Assembly: GCA_963169745.1 (NCBI GenBank)
Contig: CAUJCU010000023.1
Span: forward strand, 38,184-102,183
DNA length: 64,000 nucleotides
DNA from: Bacteroidota bacterium
GTDB taxonomy: Bacteria; Bacteroidota; Bacteroidia; UBA4408
Direction: 5' to 3'
A program made the translations under genes and the position numbers. Of this stretch, positions 1 to 9,761 are shown one piece after another. Within the stretch, counting starts at the first letter, position 1. Every line of letters begins with the position of its first letter. A model generated the notes under the pieces. It was given only the letters and a program-made list of their open reading frames with translations, was not told the DNA's origin and did not search any database.

Positions 1-1
1 G

Positions 2-3000
2 TTTGAAGATAAAAGCGGTAACATCTGGATTGGGAGCATTGACAATGGTATAGGAGTTTATGATTTTAAAAAGAAAATTTTTAAATCGTTTAAGAAAAAG
101 TTCCAAGATAAAAGCTCCATTGGTGCCAATTCTATTAATTGCATTACACAAGATAAAAATGGTCATATCTGGATAGGAACTAATGGGGGCGGATTAAACA
201 AATTTGATCCGGCAACAGAGACATTTAAAAAGACCTATTCCAGTAATTCGGGAAATGATTATTTTGAAACTGATTATATCAAATGCCTGCTTCCTCTTAA
301 GACTGAAGAACATTTGACTTTAGTGATTACGCAATTTGGAGAGTTTTATTATTTGAATGATGAAACTTTTCAATCAAACCTTGTATTTTCCTCATTAAGC
401 GATTATCTTAAAAAAAATGAAGCAACAATATCTTCAGCCACCTTTGATCATCAAAATAATCTTTGGTTAACTACAGCAGACCAAGGATTATTTGTGTTAG
501 ATATGAATACGGGTAAATTTATACATCAGCAGCACAATGCCCGTAGAAGCAACTCGTTAAGCACTAATTTTGTTGAGTCTGTTTTTGTTGGCAACAATGG
601 TATTGTTTTTATTGGTACTGATGGTGGTGGCCTGCAATTATTCAATCAATACTCCATTAACTTTACAAACTATCAAAAAAACCCATATGATCCTAATACA
701 ATTAATGATAACGATATATGGTCGATTTACAAGAAAGAGAACACCCTGCTTATAGGAACCTCAACAGGAGGTTTAAACATATTTAATTCACAAGGCCAAA
801 AGCTATCCGTAATAAACGAAAAAAGCAGCCCTACTAATTTACCCAGCAATTATATTAGTTCCATTACATCTGATTTGAATGGTAACTACTGGGTGGCAAC
901 ACGGGATGGGATTTGTGTATTAAATTCTGAAAATGATATCATATTTACACTAAAACATGATGCCGAAAATCCGAACTCTTTAACGAGTAATGCTGTTTAT
1001 AACATGTATCAAGATAGTGAAGGGAGTTTTTGGATTGCTTTAGTAAATAAAGGGCTGAACGTATATAATCCACAAACAAAGCAATTTTCTAAATTCAAGC
1101 ATCAGCCCAACAATAAAAAAAGTATTGGAAGTAATGGAGTAGTTTGCATTATAGAAGATTCAAAAAAGAATATGTGGTTCGGTCTGGAACGAAGAGGAGT
1201 AGATTTTTACGATCGGAAAAGAGATGAATTTATTCATTTTGTACACGAAAAAAACAACACCAACTCTTTGAATAACGATGATGTTATAAGTATTTTTGAG
1301 GACTCTTATCATACCATTTGGATAGGAACGAGTTCGGGGTTAAATGCCTATGTGCCACACACTAAAAAGTTTTTCTCTATTGACGAAACGCAAGGCCTCC
1401 CCAATGGTGTTATTTACAGCATACTCGAAGACCATAACAAGCATTTATGGATTAGCACCAATAAGGGTATTTGTCAATTTAAAATACCAGAGCCTGTTTA
1501 TTTAAGTTTTCGAGCTCAGGAAGCATTAAAGTTAATTCAAAACTCACTGCGGAGTTATGATGAAAATGATGGTTTATGTACTAATGAGTTTAATAGTGGT
1601 GTTTCATTTAAAGACAAAGAAGGTAATTTCTTTTTTGGTGGTATTTCCGGATTAGTTTCTTTTCATCCGGATAGTATTCGAGATGTTACTTACACTCCGC
1701 CCTTATATCTTTCGTCATTTAAAGTATTTGGTAATGAATTTAACTTAGATAGCACTTTAGAAAGCAAGCATGAAATAAAATTACTTTACAATCAAAATTA
1801 TTTTAGTTTTGATTTTATAGCTCCGAATTACTTAAATACACAAAAAATTAAATTCAACTATAAACTTGAAGGTTTTGATAAGGATTGGATTTATATTCCC
1901 AATCGCAGATTTGCAAGCTATACTAATTTAGAGCCGGGCACTTATACATTTAAAGTTAAGGTAAGCAACAATAATGGAATGTGGGATGATCAATACACCT
2001 CTGTTCGGATTGTAATAAAACCTCCATTTTGGAAAGAAAAATGGTTTTACGGTGCTTCTGTATTGATTGCTTTTGTTTTGATTTGGCTTATTATTTTCTT
2101 TAGAGAACGAAAGTTGAAACGCGACAAATTGGTGTTAGAAAAACAAGTTATAGAACGTACTCATGAGTTAACAGAAGCAAAAGATTTTGCAGAAAAATCG
2201 GCTAAGGCTAAAGAAAACTTTTTAAGTACTATGAGTCACGAAATAAGAACTCCAATGAATGCTATAATAGGCATGACGCATTTGCTTTTAGAAGACAAAA
2301 ATAATCAAGAACAAAAAGAAAGTTTAAACACCTTAAAATTTAGTGCTGATAACTTAATGGTTTTGATTAATGACATTTTAGATTACAGCAAGATAGATGC
2401 GGGGAAAATACAATTTGAAGAAGTTGATTTTAGTTTAAAAGAATTATTACATGGAATTCAACATTCGCTTGCTTTACAGGCAAAAGAGAAGAATTTGGCT
2501 TTTGATTTTAATATAGACGATGCAATTCCAGAAATTGTAGTAGGTGACCCGATAAGAATTAACCAAATTCTTACCAATTTAATTACCAATGCTATTAAAT
2601 TTACAAATATCGGAGGTATTTCTACCCGTGTTACTCTTGTTGAACAACTTGCTAACAAAACTGTTCTTAAGTTTTCGGTAAAAGATACCGGAATAGGCAT
2701 TCGGAAAGATAAGCAAGAAATTATTTTCGACAGTTTTGAACAGGCGAGTAAAGATACGACTCGCAAATATGGGGGAACAGGCTTAGGCTTGGCTATTACC
2801 AAACGCTTGCTTGACTTGCAAGGAAGTAAAATATATGTTGAAAGCGAACCGGGTGTGGGGTCATTGTTTTATTTTAATTACACATTTAAGGTAAGTAAAC
2901 AAAGCAAATCGCGAAAAATTGCTGAGAGTGCCCTGCCCAAAGAAGAGAGCTTTAAAGGCTTAAAAATTCTATTGGTAGAAGACAATGCTATTAACCAACT

Positions 3001-3334
3001 TATTGTTTCAAAGTTTTTATACAAATGGGGAGCCGAGCTTAATTTTGCCGAAAATGGACTGGTAGCGGTTGACAAGGTAAGGAACAAAAAATTTGATATT
3101 ATTTTAATGGATCTTCAAATGCCCGAAATGGATGGTTTTGAAGCAGCTCGAGAAATACGAAAAATGGAAGATAATTATTATAAAACTGTTCCTATTTTAG
3201 CTTTAACTGCTGCTGCCATACAAGAAATGATTACTAAGGCCAGTGAAGTAGGAATAAATGACTATATAGCCAAGCCTTTTAATCCTAATGATTTGTATAA
3301 CAAAATAGCTAAATATTGTAATATAACCCACTAG
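2..3334 (+). CDS. Hybrid two-component sensor histidine kinase with propeller sensor domain (5' end outside window)
   Basis: This is a one-piece sensor kinase. The frame is open from base 2, so the true start lies left of the window; the in-frame TTG at 314 is not a credible start because propeller repeats continue upstream of it. Visible order: two-component-regulator propeller repeats of the IWIGT..GGLN type to about 1500, a Y_Y_Y domain at about 1700-2010, one transmembrane segment at about 2050-2100, a HisKA domain with the phospho-acceptor His in SHEIRTPMN (His codon 2237-2239), an HATPase domain with DTGIGI and GGTGLGL motifs, and a C-terminal receiver with the acceptor Asp in LMDLQMP (codon 3110-3112). 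It ends after the receiver; the AraC-type DNA-binding domain found in many Bacteroidota hybrid systems is absent, so output must go through another protein. The ligand is unknown. Confidence 0.93.
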   Translation, partial: FEDKSGNIWIGSIDNGIGVYDFKKKIFKSFKKKFQDKSSIGANSINCITQDKNGHIWIGTNGGGLNKFDPATETFKKTYSSNSGNDYFETDYIKCLLPLKTEEHLTLVITQFGEFYYLNDETFQSNLVFSSLSDYLKKNEATISSATFDHQNNLWLTTADQGLFVLDMNTGKFIHQQHNARRSNSLSTNFVESVFVGNNGIVFIGTDGGGLQLFNQYSINFTNYQKNPYDPNTINDNDIWSIYKKENTLLIGTSTGGLNIFNSQGQKLSVINEKSSPTNLPSNYISSITSDLNGNYWVATRDGICVLNSENDIIFTLKHDAENPNSLTSNAVYNMYQDSEGSFWIALVNKGLNVYNPQTKQFSKFKHQPNNKKSIGSNGVVCIIEDSKKNMWFGLERRGVDFYDRKRDEFIHFVHEKNNTNSLNNDDVISIFEDSYHTIWIGTSSGLNAYVPHTKKFFSIDETQGLPNGVIYSILEDHNKHLWISTNKGICQFKIPEPVYLSFRAQEALKLIQNSLRSYDENDGLCTNEFNSGVSFKDKEGNFFFGGISGLVSFHPDSIRDVTYTPPLYLSSFKVFGNEFNLDSTLESKHEIKLLYNQNYFSFDFIAPNYLNTQKIKFNYKLEGFDKDWIYIPNRRFASYTNLEPGTYTFKVKVSNNNGMWDDQYTSVRIVIKPPFWKEKWFYGASVLIAFVLIWLIIFFRERKLKRDKLVLEKQVIERTHELTEAKDFAEKSAKAKENFLSTMSHEIRTPMNAIIGMTHLLLEDKNNQEQKESLNTLKFSADNLMVLINDILDYSKIDAGKIQFEEVDFSLKELLHGIQHSLALQAKEKNLAFDFNIDDAIPEIVVGDPIRINQILTNLITNAIKFTNIGGISTRVTLVEQLANKTVLKFSVKDTGIGIRKDKQEIIFDSFEQASKDTTRKYGGTGLGLAITKRLLDLQGSKIYVESEPGVGSLFYFNYTFKVSKQSKSRKIAESALPKEESFKGLKILLVEDNAINQLIVSKFLYKWGAELNFAENGLVAVDKVRNKKFDIILMDLQMPEMDGFEAAREIRKMEDNYYKTVPILALTAAAIQEMITKASEVGINDYIAKPFNPNDLYNKIAKYCNITH

Positions 3335-3415
3335 TTTTATTAAGGGGTAGTTCTTCAAAATATTTTAAAAGTACTTAATACTCTATTTCATTAAAAATAA
3401 AAAGTATCTTCGGAT

Positions 3416-3423
3416 TATATTTG
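3416..3423 (+). promoter_or_regulatory. Putative -7 promoter element TATATTTG
   Basis: Matches the Bacteroidota -7 consensus TAnnTTTG and ends 19 bases before the ATG at 3443. No clear -33 TTTG is visible. Confidence 0.5.
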
Positions 3424-3442
3424 CTTATTTGTGTATCCTAAA

Positions 3443-5392
3443 ATGAGTGGTTATAAAAATTCATATATACTAAAAAAAATACTGCTATACCTATTACTAG
3501 TGCTTTTTGCACAAAGTGCAGAGGCCCAAAATCTAAAAAAGCTTATTGCTGATGGCAAAAGCGCCTTAGAAAATCAGGAATATTTTTTAGCTGAAAACTA
3601 TTTTAAAAAAGCGATAGATATTGACTCGGTAACTACCGAGCTGCAATACTTTTATGCACAAGCATGTCGGCTTGATTTGAATTATGGTGTAGCCGAAAGA
3701 TGGTACCAAAAGGTGTATAAAAAAGATAACGGTAAACAATATCCTGATGCCTTGTTCTATTTAGCTCTTTGTAAGAAAAGCAATGGTCATTATAAAGATG
3801 CCGGAAAAATGTTTGATAAATATGCTAAGCGACAGGTTAAGAAAAATCCATCTATGGCTTCTAAAGCCCAACAAGAATCGAAAAATTGTGCATATGCTCT
3901 GATGCTAATCAAAAATCCGCTCCCTATCAAAATTACACATCTGGATACGAATGTAAACACTAAAGGAGGTGAATATGCTCCATTTGAAATAGACAGTAAT
4001 TTATTTTTTACCGGAGTGTTTACAGACGGTCATCAATTAAGTACACGTATTTTGAAATCAAAAATAAAAGGGAAAAAATACACCCATTATGAAGTTTTAG
4101 ATTCAATAGTAAATAAGCGTGATTGGAGTGTTAGTAATGTTGTATTTAATAATGAAGCTACAAACATGTATTGTACTATGTGTGAGGGCTCAAGCTCAGA
4201 TAAAAGCCGTTGTGCAATCTATGTTTTTAACGTACGTAACCAAATTTTTGATTCGGGAACCAAACTACCTCCTGAAATTAATTATGAAAATGCATTGAAT
4301 ACACAGCCTCATATCAGTAAAATAAATGGTCAGGAAGTACTTTTTTTTTCCAGTAATCGTACCGGTGGCTTTGGAGGTATGGATATTTGGTACAGTATAA
4401 AAGATAAAAATGGAGCATGGCAGAAAGCCATTAATGCCGGTACTCATGTTAACTCAGTAGAAGATGAAATCAGTCCCTTTTTTTGTGCCCAATGCGGGGT
4501 TCTCTTTTTTAGTACATCCTTTTTAAAAGGAATGGGAGGGTTTGATATTTTTAAATCGGCATTTCAAGATAATACTTTTAAAGAGCCTGAAAACATGGGC
4601 TATCCTATTAACAGCCCTATGAATGATATTTATTTTAAATATAATCATACCCGAAGTAAAGCCTATTTGGTATCGAACCGTTCGGGCTCTTATTTTGAAA
4701 AACATCAAACTTGTTGTAATGATATTTATTATTTTAATATAACTGACAGTCTTGAAAGTCCGCTTACTCAAACAAAGGTACACGATACGTTATACTTAGC
4801 TAAGGCCCGTTTGCAAACGCTCGTTCCGCTTAGTTTATATTTTAACAACGATGAACCAGACAGTAAAACCACCAATACCACTACCACTAAAAGTTATACT
4901 GAAACTTTAAACGCTTATTTAGCCTTAAAGGGCAGTTATTTAAAAGCTTATGCCAAAGGTTTAGATGACGAGCGCAAAGAAATAGCCTTAAATGAAATGA
5001 ATGATTTTTTTGAAGATTCGGTTCGAGCCTCCTATCAGGAATTAGAGCACTTTAGCAGCTTATTACTTTTTGTGTTAAATAAAGGTGAGAATGTTAATTT
5101 AACCATTAAGGGATATTGTAGTCCTTTAGCATCTACTACATATAATATTAATTTGGCAAAGAGACGTATTTCCTGCTTAATTAATTATTTTAAGGCTTAT
5201 CAAAACGGAGTATTGTTACCCTATCTACAAAATGAAGACAGAATAAAAATTATTATTGAAGAAATAGGAGAATTGGAAGCTTCACCTTTAGTAAGCGATA
5301 ATCCAAATGATGCCACAAATGCTGTTTACAGTAGGGCAGCAGCATTAGAAAGAAAAATTCAGATTATTGCTGTTTCTACCAAAAAGGAATAA
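3443..5392 (+). CDS. PorE-like TPR / PD40 propeller / OmpA-like protein
   Basis: A probable exported envelope protein. I start it at the ATG at 3443, not the GTG 12 bases upstream, because this gives a clean signal peptide (lysines, then an LLLYLLL-type core ending AEAQ). Next come TPR-like helices (about residues 25-120), a PD40/WD40-like beta-propeller (about 160-430, with blades such as FFSSNRTGGFGGMDIWYS), and a C-terminal OmpA-like segment with GYCSPLASTTYN and NLAKRRISCLINYF, resembling the peptidoglycan-binding NxxLSxxRA region. The order TPR, propeller, OmpA-like matches PorE of the type IX secretion system, and its roughly 650-residue length is close. Many Bacteroidota carry several paralogues with this layout, so orthology to PorE is inference. 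It stands alone between a sensor kinase and a convergent MORN-repeat gene. Confidence 0.72.
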   Translation: MSGYKNSYILKKILLYLLLVLFAQSAEAQNLKKLIADGKSALENQEYFLAENYFKKAIDIDSVTTELQYFYAQACRLDLNYGVAERWYQKVYKKDNGKQYPDALFYLALCKKSNGHYKDAGKMFDKYAKRQVKKNPSMASKAQQESKNCAYALMLIKNPLPIKITHLDTNVNTKGGEYAPFEIDSNLFFTGVFTDGHQLSTRILKSKIKGKKYTHYEVLDSIVNKRDWSVSNVVFNNEATNMYCTMCEGSSSDKSRCAIYVFNVRNQIFDSGTKLPPEINYENALNTQPHISKINGQEVLFFSSNRTGGFGGMDIWYSIKDKNGAWQKAINAGTHVNSVEDEISPFFCAQCGVLFFSTSFLKGMGGFDIFKSAFQDNTFKEPENMGYPINSPMNDIYFKYNHTRSKAYLVSNRSGSYFEKHQTCCNDIYYFNITDSLESPLTQTKVHDTLYLAKARLQTLVPLSLYFNNDEPDSKTTNTTTTKSYTETLNAYLALKGSYLKAYAKGLDDERKEIALNEMNDFFEDSVRASYQELEHFSSLLLFVLNKGENVNLTIKGYCSPLASTTYNINLAKRRISCLINYFKAYQNGVLLPYLQNEDRIKIIIEEIGELEASPLVSDNPNDATNAVYSRAAALERKIQIIAVSTKKE

Positions 5393-5433
5393 AGAGGCTA
5401 TTACTCAAAAGTTATAAAATAAAGGAAATCCAT

Positions 5434-7137
5434 TTAGTTTTGCAGTTTCCCATCTTTAAAAAAAGAAATACGGTAAACTTTTCCTTTTCGATCATAAGAC
5501 TCCCATTTCCCATCTTTTTTTCCATCACTAAATGCTCCTTTATCCATAAGGCCACCCGTTTCGTAATATGAGGACGAGGAGCCCGAAAGTCTTCCATCTT
5601 TATATTCAGTTTCATTAAATTTACCTCCTTTTTCATAATAAAAAATCCATTTCCCTTGTCGCTTGCCTTTTTTATAATTTCCTTCTTCCTTTAAGTTTCC
5701 ATTTTTAAAAAAAGTGCGGGTAAAACCATCTTCTTTCCCTTTATTATAAGTTATTTCTTTTTCTGGTTTTCCATTATCAAATGTATATGTCCAAACTTTG
5801 TCTTTTTCTCCATTAACGTATTGGCCCTTGTATTTGATTGTTCCATTTTCATGCCAGCCTTGCCATTGCTTGTCCATCAGGCCTTTTGTGTAAGTTCCTT
5901 CATCTTTTTTATTACTATTAATGTAATATGAAACCCACAAACCATCTTCTTTTCCTAAAACAAAATTACCCTCATAAAAAAGTTTTCCATCTTCGTAATA
6001 TGATTTCCAAAATCCATTTTTAAGATCATTCTTAAAATTGCCCTGTCGCCAAATTTGCCCGTTAGCATAATAAAAAGTCCATAAACTATCTGTTAATCCA
6101 TCGGTATAAAAGCCTTGCGACTCAGGCTTTCCGTTTTCAAAATAATTTATCCAAGAGCCATGTTGTTGCCCTCGTTTAAAAAATCCTTTCATTTCTATAG
6201 TCCCATCTTTTCGATAAAAAGTCCACTTATCGCATTTTTCGCCTTCGCACAAAGCTCCTTCTTTTTGCATATTTCCATTTTCGTACCAATAAGCCGACCG
6301 ACCACTTTTAACCCCTATTGAGTACGTTATTTCATACTCTTTTTGGCCAGTAGAGTAGTAGTATTGCCACACGCTATCTTGCAAACCGTTAACATATTTA
6401 CCATAAGCCTTTTTTGACCCATCGGGGAAAGTACTTGTACAATAACCATTTCCATTTGTTACCAAAGCTTTACCTTGTTCATCATAAAAATTTAGAATAC
6501 GATATTTCCCATTTTCATATTCTCCACTTTCTTTTTCGTTGCCATTATTATAATATTTTATCCATTTACCAACTTCCTTATCGTCTTCAAAAAAGCCTTG
6601 TAGAATTAGCTTTCCGGTTTCTGCATATTCTTTAAATATTCCGGTTTGTAAATTGTTCTTAAACGTTCCTTCATGCTGTAAAAAACCGTTTTGATACCAG
6701 TATTTCCAAACGCCTGTTTTTTTATTTAAGGCATAACTGCCTTCACTTTTCTTTTTCCCATTTTCGTACCACTCTTGCCACAAACTATCGGGCCAATTTT
6801 TTTTGTAAAAGCACTCCATGGCCGGTTTACCATTAGTGTAAAAATAGAGCCATTTACCACTTTTTAGACCGGCTGTATAATTTTCTTCTGCTTTTAGTTT
6901 TTCGTTATTATAAAATCTTTTTAGTGTTCCTTGTTCTTTTCCCTCAAAAAAATTTACTTCTTTGGCTAACGCTCCATTTTCATAGTAATAACTTTGTATT
7001 CCGTGTTGACGTCCATTTTTATCATAGTTCTCCTCAGATTTTATATTTCCGTTAGCGTATTTCTCAATACGTGGTTGTGCCTGTACCATACACGTACAAG
7101 TTAATCCAATAATAAAGAATAAAAATTTAACTCTCAT
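5434..7137 (-). CDS. Secreted MORN-variant repeat protein
   Basis: A 567-residue protein with a cleavable signal peptide (MRVKFLFFIIGL...MVQAQ) followed almost entirely by about twenty repeats of roughly 23 residues of the form GxWxxYYxNGxxxxEGxYxxGxxxG. This is the MORN_2 variant often labelled 'YwqK family antitoxin' in databases, although nothing here supports a toxin-antitoxin role. Such repeats form an extended beta-hairpin solenoid; eukaryotic MORN proteins bind lipid or protein partners. There is no T9SS sorting domain and no lipobox of standard form, so a periplasmic location is most likely. It is convergent with the PorE-like gene, about 40 bases apart, and seems monocistronic. Function not known. 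Confidence 0.85.
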   Translation of the reverse strand: MRVKFLFFIIGLTCTCMVQAQPRIEKYANGNIKSEENYDKNGRQHGIQSYYYENGALAKEVNFFEGKEQGTLKRFYNNEKLKAEENYTAGLKSGKWLYFYTNGKPAMECFYKKNWPDSLWQEWYENGKKKSEGSYALNKKTGVWKYWYQNGFLQHEGTFKNNLQTGIFKEYAETGKLILQGFFEDDKEVGKWIKYYNNGNEKESGEYENGKYRILNFYDEQGKALVTNGNGYCTSTFPDGSKKAYGKYVNGLQDSVWQYYYSTGQKEYEITYSIGVKSGRSAYWYENGNMQKEGALCEGEKCDKWTFYRKDGTIEMKGFFKRGQQHGSWINYFENGKPESQGFYTDGLTDSLWTFYYANGQIWRQGNFKNDLKNGFWKSYYEDGKLFYEGNFVLGKEDGLWVSYYINSNKKDEGTYTKGLMDKQWQGWHENGTIKYKGQYVNGEKDKVWTYTFDNGKPEKEITYNKGKEDGFTRTFFKNGNLKEEGNYKKGKRQGKWIFYYEKGGKFNETEYKDGRLSGSSSSYYETGGLMDKGAFSDGKKDGKWESYDRKGKVYRISFFKDGKLQN

Positions 7138-7262
7138 TTCTAAAATATGGTATAAAAGTAAGTTTAAGAGAAGAATAAAAAAGAGTCTGAAAAATTAATT
7201 ATTAATAAAACTATTCACAAAGGCAAATTACTTACTTTGCATCTGATTAGGAAGTCTGAATT

Positions 7263-8036
7263 ATGGATAAACTTTCAGTAGTTATTATTACCTATAACGA
7301 ACAACACAATATTGAAAGGTGTTTAAAAAGTGTACTTTCAGTAGCTGACGAAATTGTAATATTAGATTCCTTTTCAGAAGATAATACATGTGCCATTGCA
7401 CGGCAGTATGGGGCACAAATTTATACTCAAAAATGGCTGGGATATGCTGAATCAAAAAATGTGGCTAACAGTAAAGCTCATTATGATTGGATATTATCTC
7501 TTGATGCTGATGAGGCTTTGAGTGAGCCATTGCAGGAATCTATAACAACACTGAAACAACAAAAACTCACAACTGCATCATTTAAGCGCTTAACCAATTA
7601 TTGCGGCTCTTGGATAAAGCATACCGGATGGTATCCGGATATTAAACTTCGTTTATTTAATCGAGAATTTATGTACTGGAAAGGTCATATTCATGAAACA
7701 TTATGTACCAAAGACCATAAAGCAGTAAAACCCATACTGTTAAAGGGAGACTGTTATCATTACAGTTATTATACCATAGATGAGCATCGTAAACAAGCAG
7801 CCAAATTCAGTCTTTATTCTGCACAAGATATGTTTCAGAGAAAAGTGCCCTACAATGTAGTGAAAGCGTTTTTTGCTCCTGCACTCAAGTTTTTAGAGAT
7901 GTATTTTTACAAGCTGGGTTGGCTTGATGGGTACTATGGATTTATAATTAGTAAAATTTCGGCCCATGCTGCCGGTTTAAAATACACGCACCTAAAGAAG
8001 TTTTATCGTGAAGCATCCAAAGACTCATCAGTATAA
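7263..8036 (+). CDS. Glycosyltransferase family 2, lipopolysaccharide-core WaaE/KdtX-like
   Basis: A 257-residue GT-A fold transferase. The N-terminus SVVIITYNEQHNIERCL and the DxD-type motif LSLDADEAL are typical of family 2 enzymes that use a nucleotide-sugar donor. Overall length and the C-terminal segment after HYSYYTIDEH resemble WaaE/KdtX-like enzymes that glycosylate the lipopolysaccharide inner core; the exact sugar cannot be told from sequence. No signal peptide; cytoplasmic face of the inner membrane is expected. Its last 34 bases overlap the 3' end of the convergent O-antigen ligase-like gene, so the two surface-glycan genes face each other tail to tail. Confidence 0.88.
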   Translation: MDKLSVVIITYNEQHNIERCLKSVLSVADEIVILDSFSEDNTCAIARQYGAQIYTQKWLGYAESKNVANSKAHYDWILSLDADEALSEPLQESITTLKQQKLTTASFKRLTNYCGSWIKHTGWYPDIKLRLFNREFMYWKGHIHETLCTKDHKAVKPILLKGDCYHYSYYTIDEHRKQAAKFSLYSAQDMFQRKVPYNVVKAFFAPALKFLEMYFYKLGWLDGYYGFIISKISAHAAGLKYTHLKKFYREASKDSSV

Positions 8037-9613
8037 TTTCCCAATAAAAATAAACTGTTAAAAAATATAGCAAAGCTAACTCCGGCCTGTGTTTCGAGTG
8101 TATCTTCGAAAAGCATAGAAAGTAGAAAAACAAATAAAAAGGCATAATACACAGGATGAATGTGTTGCTTTAATAAGATAATTGGCGCTATGAGCCAAAA
8201 AATAAAATAAAGAAATCCGAAAACGCCAAAAGCCACCAGCATGGTAAGATATTGATTGTGCGCCCGATGTCGCCAAGGTTTTTCCAAAACTGATTGTTCT
8301 TGTTTGTATTTATCTTGGAACGCTTGCTCCAAATCACCTGTCCCAACTCCTGTAAAGAAATGATCTTTACCAATGAGTAGGGCTGCTTGCCAATAATATA
8401 AACGCATTGTGAGGCTATGACCACTGGGGTTATATCCTTGTTTAAAACTTTGGTATTCGAAATATACTTGATAGGCTCTGCTTTCTAAAGGATTCATTGA
8501 GGGTATTCTATAATTAGGGATACCTTGTTCTATAAGCTGTATATCTTTGGGACTTAGTTGCGTTAATCCCAAAGAGTCTTTAGGTAAGCCTTTAGAGGTT
8601 AAATAGCGCATTAAAGTGTATTTTATGGGTTGTTGCTTTAAATCGGTAGCGTCATAAGGAATACTGCTGTGTTGACTCCATTCTTTTTTTAATTCCGATT
8701 CACAATGGTACAATCCATAGTAGTGTCCGTTTTCTATAATTTTTATTTCTGATAAATGCTGATATGGATTCCCGTTTATTGTGTTAGCAGGCAAATGAGT
8801 GGCATCAATTGCTATGGGTGTTATTAGTGGTTTTATATGTTTATATACTATGGCATAAGTTCCTGATAATATGACTATGATTACGAAGAAATATTTAAGT
8901 TTGTTTTTAAACAGATATTGAGGACTTGCTATATAATAAAAGCTAATGGCTATAAAGGCACAAAAAAGAATAAATATTCCGGTTAGTGATTCAAGAATAA
9001 AAAGAAAGACAATAAGCCAGGCTGTACTAAGCACCAAGGCAACCTTAATACCTGTTATATGATTTTTTAAAATAGGTATTTGATTGGGGAAATAAAAGAA
9101 ATAGACATTTGATGCCATTACAATACACACTAAAAGAGCCAAGCGTATGTGTGAAATAAAAGGAGAAATTTGGCGGATATCATTTATTTGTCGTGGCCCA
9201 AAGCCCATGTAAATAAACAGCGATATGAGTGTAGAAATCAGAACTCCCAACCCTAAAAACAATAAAATACGATTTATCTCAATACGGTTTAAAGCGGTGG
9301 TACTGCCCAATATAAAAGGGATAACAAATATGGGTAGCTTAATTCTTAAATCGTTAAAAGCATAATTAAAGTCAGTTGTATTTAGTAATCCTATTATATG
9401 AATCAAATAAAGCGACATGAGAATTATTGCCGGTTTATTTTGTCCTAAGAGTTTTAGTTTCTTTTTAAATTGCCCCTCTAGTAACCAGTTTAAAACAATA
9501 ATAATTTGAGCCAAACTCATCGTAAATTTGGAGAGTGGCATGGAAATTACAAAAAGTAACAACCCAGCCATATAGAAACTTCGGGAAGGAATATGTTTTA
9601 ATATATTGTTCAA
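8003..9613 (-). CDS. O-antigen ligase family (Wzy_C) membrane protein
   Basis: A 536-residue polytopic protein with about ten hydrophobic segments, a large hydrophilic loop (about residues 270-400) and the signature HRAHNQYLTMLVAFG near residue 445, the conserved H-N-x-Y-L of O-antigen ligase/polymerase proteins. These enzymes transfer or polymerise undecaprenyl-linked glycan on the periplasmic side. The start used is a TTG at 9613; an ATG at 9571 (residue 15) would begin at the first membrane segment and is a possible alternative. It overlaps the convergent glycosyltransferase gene by 34 bases. Ligase versus polymerase, and the glycan involved, cannot be decided from sequence. Confidence 0.85.
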   Translation of the reverse strand: MNNILKHIPSRSFYMAGLLLFVISMPLSKFTMSLAQIIIVLNWLLEGQFKKKLKLLGQNKPAIILMSLYLIHIIGLLNTTDFNYAFNDLRIKLPIFVIPFILGSTTALNRIEINRILLFLGLGVLISTLISLFIYMGFGPRQINDIRQISPFISHIRLALLVCIVMASNVYFFYFPNQIPILKNHITGIKVALVLSTAWLIVFLFILESLTGIFILFCAFIAISFYYIASPQYLFKNKLKYFFVIIVILSGTYAIVYKHIKPLITPIAIDATHLPANTINGNPYQHLSEIKIIENGHYYGLYHCESELKKEWSQHSSIPYDATDLKQQPIKYTLMRYLTSKGLPKDSLGLTQLSPKDIQLIEQGIPNYRIPSMNPLESRAYQVYFEYQSFKQGYNPSGHSLTMRLYYWQAALLIGKDHFFTGVGTGDLEQAFQDKYKQEQSVLEKPWRHRAHNQYLTMLVAFGVFGFLYFIFWLIAPIILLKQHIHPVYYAFLFVFLLSMLFEDTLETQAGVSFAIFFNSLFLLGNYTDESLDASR

Positions 9614-9734
9614 AAAAATATCATCTGCTGTTTATTAACGTACAAACAATCAAAATATTTGTTTTTCATGAATGATGTTCTCTTTTTTCAAGACAAGGAT
9701 ATAAATTAATCTCATTTTTATTGTATTCAATTGC

Positions 9735-9742
9735 TAAATTTG
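9735..9742 (+). promoter_or_regulatory. Putative -7 promoter element TAAATTTG upstream of lhgO
   Basis: Exact TAnnTTTG match ending 19 bases before the lhgO ATG. No convincing -33 element. Confidence 0.5.
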
Positions 9743-9761
9743 TCGCTAAGTTTTATATACT

